This document shows, piece by piece, positions 6,618 to 13,570 of a DNA stretch of 18,442 nucleotides. A program made the translations under genes and the position numbers. Position 1 is the stretch's first letter; every line of letters starts with the position of its first letter. This DNA comes from an uncultured Ruminococcus sp. (GTDB lineage: Bacteria > Bacillota > Clostridia > Oscillospirales > Ruminococcaceae). The stretch covers positions 1 through 18,442 of the forward strand of contig CABQIF010000032.1 in NCBI GenBank assembly GCA_902464115.1, written 5' to 3'. The notes beneath the pieces were generated by a model that saw only the letters and a program-made list of their open reading frames with translations, did not search any database and was not told the DNA's origin.

Positions 6618-8021
6618 TTATGCTTCTGATGCAGTGGATTCTGCTTTCAAATCCGGTTCTTTCGCAATAGGGGCTACCAATTCTCCCGAACCAACCTCTT
6701 TCACCGCAGCAATTTCCGAAATCCCGTAATGCTGCAAAACCGCTGCACTCTGGGCATCAATCCGTTCCCCACTGCATACAATCGGAACAGCTGGTGGGCA
6801 GGGCACTTTGACTGCTGCACAGATTCGCCCGATGCTTTCCGCAACGGGGATGACTTCCTGTGCACCAAGTGCCGCTTCTCGCATGTTGCAAACAACTTCT
6901 GGTTGTGGCAGTAAAATTTCCGCCGTTTGTGTTTTCGGATACGATTCAGCAACAATCATATGCAACGTGACTTCCAGAACATCCAGTTCTTCCGGTACGT
7001 TGTAAGGCGATAATAGTAGTACAACCGTTTCCCGGTCTGCATATTCCGGCACGCAATCCGCCCGTTCCAAGCGAGCTGCCAAGTCTAAACCGTCCAGTTT
7101 TGAGGCAGCAGCATCAATGGTCAGGTGCAGTGGGTCGCCGTCCAGAAAGACATATTTTTCCGAGAGTCGCTTTTTCAGGGCAGCTGCTCGCTTGCATATG
7201 TGTTCCAAGTCGCTGCGGATTTTTCCGGCTAGATAGGCATTGCAAACATCCAGCGAGAGCAGCATTAAATAGGAAGGACTAGTGGAAACAAACATTGACA
7301 TCGCATCTTTGATGCGTGGAACGTCCTCTTCATGGGCAGCGTGTAAATAAGCACAGCCTGTCAGGCAAGGCAATGTCTTGTGGGCAGAGTCACAGCAGAA
7401 ATCTGCACCGTTTTGAATGGGGTGCTTGCCATCCTTGAGAAAGGCAAGATGTGCTCCGTGAGCGTTGTCAACTAAGAAACGGGCGTTGTATTGCTTGCAG
7501 ACGGCAGCAATGCCAGCAATGTCAGCGGTTTTTCCGAGGTAGTCCGGCGAAGTCACATAGACGCAAGCAGGCTCTTCGGTTTCCGCAAGTACAGCAGCAA
7601 ACTGTTCTGGGGTATACTGTCCGGAGAGCAGTCCGTTATTGGTTTCCGGATATACCCATTTAACAGTTAAGCCCAGCAGGATGCAGGCGTTTAAAAAGCT
7701 GCGATGAACATTTCGGGCAGCGATGATGGTGCGGTTTTCCTGTTTCATAAGGGTCAGCATCGTTTGAATGCATCCCGTAGAGCCGGCACAGGAATAGACC
7801 GTTCCGGCGGAGAAAAACAGAGCGGTTGCAATCTGTTCGCTTTCTGCAATAATGCCATTTGCTTCTAACAGGCTGTCAGCACCAGAGATTTCTGTAATAT
7901 CGAGGGCATACAGCGGATTCCAAGCAGGAATGGCAGAATGTCCCTTGTGGCCGGGCATATGGAAACGAATGGGCTGACGGTCTGCATATGCTTGCAGGGC
8001 ATCATAAATCGGGGTCTTCAT
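6618..8021 (-). CDS. Orn/Lys/Arg decarboxylase-family PLP enzyme
   Basis: Fold-type I PLP enzyme of 467 residues, related to bacterial SpeA and YaaO, expected to decarboxylate a basic amino acid to a diamine or polyamine precursor in the cytoplasm. Visible features are the N-terminal signature RFHMPGHKG (19-27), the cofactor-contact motif VDNAHGAH (184-191) and the PLP lysine Lys215 in SAHKTLPCLTG. A smaller C-terminal domain follows. The length is typical of the short YaaO-like group and lacks the extra N-terminal domain of inducible enterobacterial enzymes. I chose the ATG at 8019-8021 because GAAAGGA precedes it and the family begins here; the open frame upstream is the overlapping HTH gene region. 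It is the last gene of a three-gene operon and overlaps the HTH gene by 20 nt. Substrate (arginine, lysine or ornithine) cannot be decided from sequence. Confidence 0.92.
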   Translation of the reverse strand: MKTPIYDALQAYADRQPIRFHMPGHKGHSAIPAWNPLYALDITEISGADSLLEANGIIAESEQIATALFFSAGTVYSCAGSTGCIQTMLTLMKQENRTIIAARNVHRSFLNACILLGLTVKWVYPETNNGLLSGQYTPEQFAAVLAETEEPACVYVTSPDYLGKTADIAGIAAVCKQYNARFLVDNAHGAHLAFLKDGKHPIQNGADFCCDSAHKTLPCLTGCAYLHAAHEEDVPRIKDAMSMFVSTSPSYLMLLSLDVCNAYLAGKIRSDLEHICKRAAALKKRLSEKYVFLDGDPLHLTIDAAASKLDGLDLAARLERADCVPEYADRETVVLLLSPYNVPEELDVLEVTLHMIVAESYPKTQTAEILLPQPEVVCNMREAALGAQEVIPVAESIGRICAAVKVPCPPAVPIVCSGERIDAQSAAVLQHYGISEIAAVKEVGSGELVAPIAKEPDLKAESTASEA

Positions 8022-8301
8022 GGTTGGAAAGTTCCTTTCGAATGGAATTTGGATAGGCGTAATGAGAGAGTCGCCGACAGGCACGATTTTTCGTGCGACA
8101 GGCTGTGGATTCGGTAATGCCGAGCTGAGCGGCAATCTCTCGGAGTGTCTGCTTCTCATAATAGTATAGCACAAGAATTTGTTTTTGTCTTGCAGTTAAG
8201 CAATTTTCCATCAAAAATTCCAACCATTGGTCAGTTTTCTGTTCCTGTGAATGGGAATCTGTAATTAACTCAATCGGGAGATGCAAGCGTTTATGGTTCA
8301 T
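8002..8301 (-). CDS. Small sigma-70 region-4-like HTH protein
   Basis: 99-residue protein. The segment from about 34 to 80 (LTARQKQILVLYYYEKQTLREIAAQLGITESTACRTKNRACRRL, written here as LTARQKQILVLYYY and LREIAAQLGITESTA) matches the layout of sigma-factor region 4 or a LuxR-like HTH: a hydrophobic helix, then the Glu-Ile-Ala-Ala helix and a Gly-Ile-Thr-Glu-Ser turn. Region 2 is absent, so it is not a complete sigma factor. I prefer the ATG at 8299-8301 because AGGGGGA is well spaced before it and directly abuts the alternative ATG two codons upstream. Its start overlaps the end of the coiled-coil gene by 11 nt, and its end overlaps the decarboxylase start by 20 nt. Such proteins are common in phage and conjugative-element regulation. 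Here it may regulate its own operon (inference). Confidence 0.85.
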   Translation of the reverse strand: MNHKRLHLPIELITDSHSQEQKTDQWLEFLMENCLTARQKQILVLYYYEKQTLREIAAQLGITESTACRTKNRACRRLSHYAYPNSIRKELSNHEDPDL

Positions 8302-8503
8302 GCACATTCCCCCTTACATAGGGCTGCATGTCCTGCATATCCCGGAGTAATTCCAAGCGTTCTGTTTGGAGCAGGTGTTTGCGGTGATTCAGGCAATCCG
8401 CTTCCGTTTGGGAGCAGGTCTGTTGAATTTGCTGCGATAATTCGGAAATGCGAATGGTCAGCTGGTTGCAGCTGTTGCGATAGGCTTCTAACATGGCGTT
8501 CAT
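8291..8503 (-). CDS. Small coiled-coil protein, function unknown
   Basis: 70-residue protein starting MNAMLEAYRNSC and ending NVHEP. It is rich in Gln, Leu and Glu, with heptad-like spacing over residues 14-60 (LTIRISELSQQIQQT, then KHLLQTERLELLRDMQDM). It has three cysteines and no membrane segment. I chose the ATG at 8501-8503 because AAGGAG stands 11 nt before it; longer reading of the frame enters the promoter region. It is the first gene of the three-gene operon and overlaps the HTH gene by 11 nt. Small coiled-coil proteins of this sort often sit before sigma-region-4-like proteins in mobile elements, so a partner or anti-factor role is possible but unproven. Confidence 0.75.
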   Translation of the reverse strand: MNAMLEAYRNSCNQLTIRISELSQQIQQTCSQTEADCLNHRKHLLQTERLELLRDMQDMQPYVRGNVHEP

Positions 8504-8530
8504 AATAGGGGAATCTCCTTTCATATTTTT

Positions 8531-8612
8531 CAAAATGAGTTGCGTGTGAGTTTTAGTATAATTCATTTTGGAAAGTTTGTCAAGCCCTTTTTGAAAAAAA
8601 TTACTCATTTTG
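8531..8612. promoter_or_regulatory. Three copies of a CAAAATGAGT motif around the decarboxylase-operon promoter
   Basis: CAAAATGAGT at 8531-8540 lies in the leader. Its reverse complement occurs with one change as ATTCATTTTG at 8561-8570 (in the promoter spacer) and exactly as ACTCATTTTG at 8603-8612 (20 bp upstream of the -35). The arrangement around one promoter looks like an operator set, with the HTH protein of the operon an obvious candidate ligand. A further copy, extended to CAAAATGAGTTG, occurs at 11294-11305. Confidence 0.45.
8555..8583 (-). promoter_or_regulatory. Promoter of the coiled-coil/HTH/decarboxylase operon
   Basis: On the minus strand TTGACA (8578-8583) and TATACT (8555-8560) are separated by exactly 17 bp, an almost perfect vegetative promoter. 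Transcription would start near 8548, giving a leader of about 45 nt before the coiled-coil gene. Confidence 0.85.
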
Positions 8613-8861
8613 AGAAAATTTTCAGATTCCCACGGACAGACTGCTTTAAACGCCCGTTTCATACGGACAACATAAAAATTGTGGAAAGCGTGGATGGTTC
8701 TGGAATCGTCTGTGGAAAAGCGGATGCAGCCGCTCTATAAAAAGACGTGGAAAAGCATTGTAAAATCTAACGAAAATATACAAAAAATCAGCAGGAGAAG
8801 AAAGGCTTTTTTCACTTTTCACGAAAATCTAAAAAAAGAGGAAAAATGATAAAAGGAAGAC

Positions 8862-8890
8862 TTGCAGTTTTTTGCAACTTGTGCTATAGT
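8862..8890 (+). promoter_or_regulatory. Promoter of the LtaS-like gene
   Basis: TTGCAG (8862-8867), a 17-bp spacer and TATAGT (8885-8890), with TG one base before the -10 box. It is 85 bp upstream of the start codon. The rest of the 471-bp divergent intergenic region, 8613-8861, shows no gene that I can support. Confidence 0.65.
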
Positions 8891-8920
8891 AAAGGATAGT
8901 AAAAAAGCGAAAAAACGAAA

Positions 8921-8943
8921 AACTGTCCGCAAAATCGGCAGTT
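8921..8943 (+). promoter_or_regulatory. Leader hairpin upstream of the LtaS-like gene
   Basis: AACTG-T-CCG (8921-8929) pairs with CGGCAGTT (8936-8943) around a CAAAAT loop, with one bulged T. It lies in the 5' leader, 13 nt before the AAGGGGG ribosome binding site. Its 3' half is within a 14-base string (AAAATCGGCAGTTT) repeated at 11463-11476. Confidence 0.4.
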
Positions 8944-8974
8944 TATCCATCATTGAAGGGGGAATTGTTCCGTT

Positions 8975-10831
8975 ATGGAGTCGCTACATAAGATTATTTC
9001 TGCATTGCGGGCAAAGATTTGTGCCTGTAATGAACGGCGGAATGAGAACACACTGCGGTTCACGATGACCAATCGCATGTTGCTGTTGTTGTTTCCGATT
9101 TTCATTGTCTGCATGGCTGAGCTGAACCAAGATAAATATCTCAGCAAGCTGGTCATTTTTATTGCAGACCATCCGACTATCATGTTATTCAACATTTTGA
9201 TTGCCGGATTAATTTTCCTAGGGGCATTGTTGCTGTTCCGGAAAGGATGGCTCGCCATGCTCTTGCAGAGCGTGTTGTATATGTCACTGAGTATCACAGA
9301 GCTATTCAAATACAACACGAACGGCAACCATTTGATTATGACAGATATGAAGCTGTTCCGCAGCATCAAAAGTCTAACGTCTTTTGCGTACATTAAAATT
9401 ACGCCTCGCTTGATTATTTTTGTTGGCATTGTATTGGCATATATTGTGGTGTCATTTTGGTTTAATCCGAAGTTTTCGCTGCACACCAAGCGGCTGCGGC
9501 GAATGATTACAGGGTTGTCCTGTTTGCTGGCTTGTGCATTGGTCATTTTGGTACCAACCTTGTCCACACCGGTTTACGCTTTTTTCGGTGTTGATGTTTC
9601 CAAGGCAGATAATACCTTTATTCTGAATGAAAAATTTGAAAATAACGGCTTTTTGGCATTCTTTATGCAGACAGGTTCGGAAAATATCGCCAACCAGCTG
9701 GAAGAACCAGTTGCCTATGAGGAAGATAAAGATTCCACCATTGCCAAGTATCTGGACGAAGTCACCGACCAGACCAATTTCAAAGACGGTGTAAAACCGA
9801 ATGTCATTGAAATCATGTCAGAATCCTATGCAGATTTTCGGGTGTTTGACGAACTGGACATTCCGGATGATGTATATGCTGGTTTGGATGAAGTTGCAGC
9901 CAAGGGCGTTTCTGGCACTGCGATTGCACCGACCTATGCAAGCTATACCGTTCGGACAGAATTTGAACTGCTGTTTGGTCTGCCTGTAAAGTCACTGAAT
10001 GACCCGAATATGCCGCAGAGAATGCTGCTGGAACGGCAGCAGCCGACCATTCCATCCTACTATAAGGCACAGGGTTATTCTACCGCTTATGTTCATCCGT
10101 TCCAAGGCAGTTTCTACAATCGTCGTTCGATTTATAGCCGATTCTCATTCGATACCATGATTTTTGAAGATGATTTCACCGTACCAGTTGACTTGTATGG
10201 AACGTATATTGATGACAATACCGTTTATAATCAGATTGAACAGCTGATTACGGATACCGATGAACCGCTGTATCTGCACGCAACCACGATGCAGAACCAC
10301 CAGCCATACAATCAGGGAACAGGTGCAACAGAATTTGACAACTATTTGCAGTGGGTAAAACATTCTTCGGATGGTCTGGCAGATTTCATTGACCGTCTGA
10401 GCAAGCTGGATGAACCGACAATTGTACTGTTTATCGGTGACCATTTCCCATCCTTGCGGGGCGAAGATGGCATTTATGCACAGCTGGGTATCACGAGTGA
10501 GAATTGCAGCACGCTCTATGAACAGAAGTATGTCATGTGGAACAACTTTGGTCTGGACATGACAAAGGTACAGCCGAAGGAAGAAGTTTCCGTTTTCTAT
10601 CTGCCGTATGTGATGATGCAGGAAGTTGGCATGCCAAAGGATTCCTTTACACAGAGCATGATGGATGAAATGTCGGCAACACCGATCTACTCCACCAACT
10701 ATGCACCGGGACAGGAACGGAACGAAAAGCTGGATACGCTGACCTATGACCGGATTTTAGGTGATATGTTGTCACCAGATGCGGTGGAGGAAGAAGAACC
10801 GGACAGCTCCACAAATACAGACACGGAATAA
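8975..10831 (+). CDS. LtaS-family membrane phosphoglycerol transferase/sulfatase-fold protein
   Basis: Membrane enzyme of 618 residues, of the family that transfers glycerol phosphate from phosphatidylglycerol to lipoteichoic acid or to glycans. About five membrane segments lie within residues 34-205, and a large extracytoplasmic sulfatase-fold domain follows. Metal and catalytic residues can be matched to LtaS: Glu283 (IMSESYADF), Thr328 (YTVRTEFELL, the likely nucleophile), His442 (MQNHQPYN) and Asp489-His490 (FIGDHFPS). The C-terminal end is an acidic low-complexity tail (VEEEEPDSSTNTDTE). AAGGGGG lies 12 nt before the chosen ATG. It has its own promoter, and 49 nt separate it from the thioesterase gene, so the two probably form an operon. 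Whether it makes LTA or modifies another polymer is not decidable. Confidence 0.92.
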   Translation: MESLHKIISALRAKICACNERRNENTLRFTMTNRMLLLLFPIFIVCMAELNQDKYLSKLVIFIADHPTIMLFNILIAGLIFLGALLLFRKGWLAMLLQSVLYMSLSITELFKYNTNGNHLIMTDMKLFRSIKSLTSFAYIKITPRLIIFVGIVLAYIVVSFWFNPKFSLHTKRLRRMITGLSCLLACALVILVPTLSTPVYAFFGVDVSKADNTFILNEKFENNGFLAFFMQTGSENIANQLEEPVAYEEDKDSTIAKYLDEVTDQTNFKDGVKPNVIEIMSESYADFRVFDELDIPDDVYAGLDEVAAKGVSGTAIAPTYASYTVRTEFELLFGLPVKSLNDPNMPQRMLLERQQPTIPSYYKAQGYSTAYVHPFQGSFYNRRSIYSRFSFDTMIFEDDFTVPVDLYGTYIDDNTVYNQIEQLITDTDEPLYLHATTMQNHQPYNQGTGATEFDNYLQWVKHSSDGLADFIDRLSKLDEPTIVLFIGDHFPSLRGEDGIYAQLGITSENCSTLYEQKYVMWNNFGLDMTKVQPKEEVSVFYLPYVMMQEVGMPKDSFTQSMMDEMSATPIYSTNYAPGQERNEKLDTLTYDRILGDMLSPDAVEEEEPDSSTNTDTE

Positions 10832-10880
10832 AGAAAACAACTTGTGTTTTCTGGAAAAATAAGAACAGGAGGCATTTTTT

Positions 10881-11279
10881 ATGCAGCCCATTACAATTGG
10901 AACAAAGGCATCTGCCAGCGTGCAGGTAACAGAGGCACAGCTTGCTGTGACCGTTGGCAGCGGTTCATTGCGAGTATTCGCAACGCCAATGCTGGCAGCA
11001 CTGATGGAAAAGACAGCGTGTGCTGCAATCGCAGAATTTCTGGAGGACGGCGAAACCACCGTCGGAACAGCGTTGGATCTGGCACATACCGCAGCCACAC
11101 CGGAAGGCATGACCGTCACTGCAACCGCAGAAATTACAGCGGTTTCCGGTCGGGAAATCACATTTGCCATTACTGCATCGGATGAAGCTGGCGAAGTGGG
11201 ACATTGTACGCATAAGCGGTTCTTGGTAAAGAGCGAATCCTTTATGAAGAAAGCTGCTGCAAAGAAAGAATCTCTGTAA
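10881..11279 (+). CDS. FlK-like hot-dog thioesterase
   Basis: 132-residue protein of the hot-dog fold thioesterase group typified by fluoroacetyl-CoA thioesterase FlK. The FlK triad Thr42/Glu50/His76 has spacings of 8 and 26 residues. Here Thr35 (VFATPMLAALME), Glu43 and His69 (LDLAHTAATPEG) reproduce both spacings exactly. FATPMLAALME followed by GTALDLAHTA is typical of the family. The C-terminus is lysine-rich (MKKAAAKKESL). AGGAGG lies 8 nt before the ATG. It is placed 49 nt behind the LtaS-like gene. The substrate is unknown; most such proteins hydrolyse acyl-CoAs, and fluoroacetate activity should not be assumed. Confidence 0.85.
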   Translation: MQPITIGTKASASVQVTEAQLAVTVGSGSLRVFATPMLAALMEKTACAAIAEFLEDGETTVGTALDLAHTAATPEGMTVTATAEITAVSGREITFAITASDEAGEVGHCTHKRFLVKSESFMKKAAAKKESL

Positions 11280-11324
11280 AAGCTGGATTCATGCAAAATG
11301 AGTTGAAAAAGACCTGCTCGAAAT

Positions 11325-11352
11325 TTGGAACAGCCAGCAGAAATGGTATAAA
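11325..11352 (+). promoter_or_regulatory. Possible promoter between the thioesterase gene and its terminator
   Basis: TTGGAA (11325-11330), a 16-bp spacer and TATAAA (11347-11352) with TG before the -10 box. If used, it would make a transcript of about 100 nt ending at the terminator at 11426-11457. No good reading frame lies in that stretch. Confidence 0.35.
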
Positions 11353-11425
11353 AGTTTAACAATACTGTATTTTATGATCAAGCATCCCCTATAAGAAGAT
11401 GAAGAAAAAGGATTCTGAAAAACAG

Positions 11426-11457
11426 CCCAGACAGAGGTTCTGTCTGGGTTTGTTTTT
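11426..11457 (+). terminator. Intrinsic terminator of the LtaS/thioesterase unit
   Basis: CCCAGACAGA (11426-11435) and TCTGTCTGGG (11439-11448) form a perfect 10-bp stem with a GGT loop, followed by TTTGTTTTT. Confidence 0.9.
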
Positions 11458-11486
11458 GATAAAAAATCGGCAGTTTTATCATTTTT
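11457..11486 (+). terminator. Second hairpin with T run just after the terminator
   Basis: TGATAAAA (11457-11464) pairs with TTTTATCA (11474-11481) around the loop AATCGGCAG, followed by TTTTT. The stem is AT-only except one pair, so on its own it would be weak. In tandem with the strong terminator it may act as a backup. Confidence 0.4.
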
Positions 11487-11561
11487 GAACAATTGGAATG
11501 ATACAATGCACTTGTAAGAAAACAGAAAGCCGGTCGTTTTTTTAAGAAAGAGGTGTGTTGT

Positions 11562-11657
11562 ATGGGCGGCTTGTTCGGATTGATTTTACTGTGTGTACTT
11601 GTTGGCGGTGGAATCAAGCTTGGAACAGACATCATTCTCAGCCTGTTCCTGAAGTAA
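11562..11657 (+). CDS. 31-residue hydrophobic membrane peptide
   Basis: A small gene encoding MGGLFGLILLCVLVGG followed by GIKLGTDIILSLFLK. It has a single hydrophobic stretch long enough to span the membrane (residues 3-16, continued by 21-30 after a Gly-Ile-Lys break) and a C-terminal lysine. AAAGAGG precedes the ATG by 8 nt. A TGATACAAT extended -10-like sequence lies at 11499-11507. A strong terminator follows 26 nt after the stop. The self-contained promoter-RBS-ORF-terminator layout argues that it is a real gene, although too short for most gene finders. Function unknown; toxin-like, signalling or accessory membrane peptides are all possible. Confidence 0.6.
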   Translation: MGGLFGLILLCVLVGGGIKLGTDIILSLFLK

Positions 11658-11683
11658 GCAGCATATGCTAACAAAAGAACCGA

Positions 11684-11724
11684 ATCGGGTGCAGCGAATC
11701 AAATCGCTGTACCTGATTTTTTTT
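11684..11724 (+). terminator. Intrinsic terminator of the small membrane-peptide gene
   Basis: ATCGGGTGCAGCGA (11684-11697) pairs with TCGCTGTACCTGAT (11704-11717): 14 bp with two G-T wobbles and a 6-nt loop, followed by seven Ts. Confidence 0.92.
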
Positions 11725-11754
11725 GTAATTTTCCGATTTTTTTTGCAAATGGAA

Positions 11755-11783
11755 TTGCAAACGGTGCAGATTTGTGCTATAAT
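11755..11783 (+). promoter_or_regulatory. ilvE promoter
   Basis: TTGCAA (11755-11760), a 17-bp spacer and TATAAT (11778-11783), with TG before the -10. The leader is about 67 nt and ends in the RBS AGAGGGA. I see no T-box motif or leucine/isoleucine/valine-rich leader peptide in it. Confidence 0.85.
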
Positions 11784-11857
11784 AGGGTTAAATAGCAGAA
11801 AGTAGTAGTTTTTCCTCCTGTTTTCTGTTACCATCATAAAAAAAGAGGGATTGTATC

Positions 11858-12931
11858 ATGGAAATCAAGAAAAAGTTAGCGGCAACCTTAAAGGAAAAGC
11901 CGCAGGATGAAAGCAAGCTGGGCTTTGGTCATATCTTTACCGACCATATGCTGATCATGCCGTATGACGAAGGTCAGGGCTGGCACGACCCGGAAATTGT
12001 TCCGTATGATAATATCAGCCTGAGTCCGGCAGCAATGTGCTTCCACTATGGTCAGACCGTATTTGAAGGCTTGAAGGCTTATCGGACTGCCGATGATAAA
12101 ATTCAGCTGTTCCGTCCAGAAGAAAACTTTAAGCGTCTGAACCGTTCTAATGAACGTCTGGTCATTCCAGAATTGCCGGTAGAACTGGGACTGCAGTGCC
12201 TGATGGAACTGCTGGAAGTTGAAAAGGATTGGGTACCGCATCTGGATGGTACTTCTCTGTATATTCGTCCGTTTATCATTGCAGTTGACCCGTTCCTGGG
12301 TGTTCGTCCGGGTGCACAGTATCTGTTTATGATTATTCTTTCTCCGTCTGGTGCATACTATGCATCGGGTTTGAATCCGGTCAACATCTATGTAGAAGAC
12401 AAGTATGTTCGTACGGTTCGTGGTTGCATGGGTTATGCAAAGACCGGCGGTAACTATGCTGCTTCTCTGCACAGCCAGGATGATGCCCACAAGCAGAACT
12501 ATTCTCAGGTTCTGTGGCTGGATGGCGTAGAACAGAAGTACATCGAAGAAGTTGGTGCAATGAACATCTTCTTTGTAATTGATGGCGAAATCGTCACACC
12601 GTCTTTGGAAACAGGCTCGATTCTGTCCGGTATCACCAGAAAGTCCACCATTGAACTGTGCAAGAGCTGGGGTCTGCCGGTATCAGAACGCCGGATTACC
12701 ATTCAGGAAATTGCAGATGCTTATGATGCAGGCAAGCTGGATGAAGTCTTTGGTACAGGTACTGCAGCCGTTATTTCTCCGGTTGGTCATCTGAAGTGGG
12801 ATGACAAGGTCATGGAAATCAACAACAACAAGATCGGTAAGATCTCTCAGAGAATTTACGATACCCTGACTGGTATTCAGTGGGGCAAGTTGCCGGATCC
12901 GTTCAACTGGGTTGTACCGCTCGAAAAGTAA
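11858..12931 (+). CDS. ilvE: Branched-chain amino acid aminotransferase
   Basis: Fold-type IV PLP enzyme of 357 residues that exchanges amino groups between glutamate and the 2-oxo acids of leucine, isoleucine and valine. It is the longer, type-2 BCAT form. Features: the substrate-side motif FHYGQTVFEGLKAYR (62-76), the PLP lysine Lys195 in MGYAKTGGNYAASL, the EVGAMNIFFV segment (231-240), the phosphate-binding GITRKS loop, and GTGTAAVISPVG near the C-terminus. All family signatures are intact. AGAGGGA lies before the ATG. It is monocistronic, with its own promoter (11755-11783) and terminator (12960-12993), and no other ilv or leu genes are nearby. Confidence 0.97.
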   Translation: MEIKKKLAATLKEKPQDESKLGFGHIFTDHMLIMPYDEGQGWHDPEIVPYDNISLSPAAMCFHYGQTVFEGLKAYRTADDKIQLFRPEENFKRLNRSNERLVIPELPVELGLQCLMELLEVEKDWVPHLDGTSLYIRPFIIAVDPFLGVRPGAQYLFMIILSPSGAYYASGLNPVNIYVEDKYVRTVRGCMGYAKTGGNYAASLHSQDDAHKQNYSQVLWLDGVEQKYIEEVGAMNIFFVIDGEIVTPSLETGSILSGITRKSTIELCKSWGLPVSERRITIQEIADAYDAGKLDEVFGTGTAAVISPVGHLKWDDKVMEINNNKIGKISQRIYDTLTGIQWGKLPDPFNWVVPLEK

Positions 12932-12959
12932 GCGAAATTTTTTAGGATTGCAAGTTGAA

Positions 12960-12993
12960 AAAAAGGGGCTTTCTGGATAGAAAGTCCCTTTTT
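12960..12993 (+). terminator. ilvE intrinsic terminator
   Basis: AAAAAGGGGCTTTCT (12960-12974) pairs with AGAAAGTCCCTTTTT (12979-12993): 15 bp with one G-T wobble and a 4-nt GGAT loop. The T run is built into the 3' arm. Confidence 0.93.
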
Positions 12994-13037
12994 GTACCTT
13001 GGGAACGGGTTGAATCAGTTACAATAACGGTAAACGA

Positions 13038-13057
13038 TTCCACAAAGCACTGTGGAA
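13038..13057 (+). promoter_or_regulatory. Hairpin immediately upstream of the YkgJ-like gene
   Basis: TTCCACA (13038-13044) and TGTGGAA (13051-13057) form a perfect 7-bp stem with a 6-nt loop, 7 nt before the RBS AAGGAA. It could be an operator or an mRNA leader stem. A TACAAT -10-like box lies at 13020-13025, but the nearest -35-like hexamer is only 15 bp away. Confidence 0.35.
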
Positions 13058-13079
13058 AGTGAGAAAGGAAGTGGATGCA

Positions 13080-13565
13080 ATGTTGAAAAAGATTTTATCC
13101 CGAACGACCTGTGCAGCGTGTCAATTGTGCTGCCAGTTTGATGCAAGTGACATCTGGGAATTGCCCGTGCTGCCAGCAGAAACCGTGGCAGCGATTCAAA
13201 GATACCGACCAGAAACAGCATTTGTTCCGGTTGGAGCAGAACAGACGTTTGCCACTCCGCCGCTCAAAGGTGAGGAATTATATGCCTGTCCAGTGCTGAC
13301 GGAGCACGGCTGTGGCTTATCGGAGCAGGACAAGCCGTTTGATTGTAAAGTCTGGCCGTTTCGGCTGATGCGAACAGCGAACGGAGCGGTTTGTATTTCC
13401 ATTTCAGACTTGTGTACAGGTGTGCAGTTGCATGAAGTAGAGCAGTTACAGGCGTTTCTACGGGAAGGACCGGCGGAAACCATGTTTGCCTATGCAAAAA
13501 CCCATCCAGACCATATTCATGCATGGCATGATGGCTATCGGGTGATTTTGACAGAATCCGAATAA
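13080..13565 (+). CDS. YkgJ-family cysteine-cluster (zinc/iron-chelating) protein
   Basis: 161-residue protein with the family's N-terminal cluster C-x2-C-x2-C-C (Cys11, Cys14, Cys17, Cys18: TCAACQLCCQF), followed by Cys70, Cys78 and Cys89 in the pattern YACPVL...HGCGL...FDCKVWPFRL. Proteins of this family are predicted to bind zinc or an Fe-S cluster; the function is mostly unknown, though some members accompany modification or maturation systems. I chose the ATG at 13080 because AAGGAAG stands before it; a GTG seven codons upstream lies before the RBS. It is monocistronic and convergent with metG, sharing a terminator at 13571-13611. Confidence 0.85.
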   Translation: MLKKILSRTTCAACQLCCQFDASDIWELPVLPAETVAAIQRYRPETAFVPVGAEQTFATPPLKGEELYACPVLTEHGCGLSEQDKPFDCKVWPFRLMRTANGAVCISISDLCTGVQLHEVEQLQAFLREGPAETMFAYAKTHPDHIHAWHDGYRVILTESE

Positions 13566-13570
13566 ACAGA

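Noticed and set aside
11374..11490. Short plus-strand frames (MIKHPL, MKKKDSEKQ...) near the thioesterase terminator
   Set aside because: One is only six codons; the other reads straight through the terminator stem and has no RBS.
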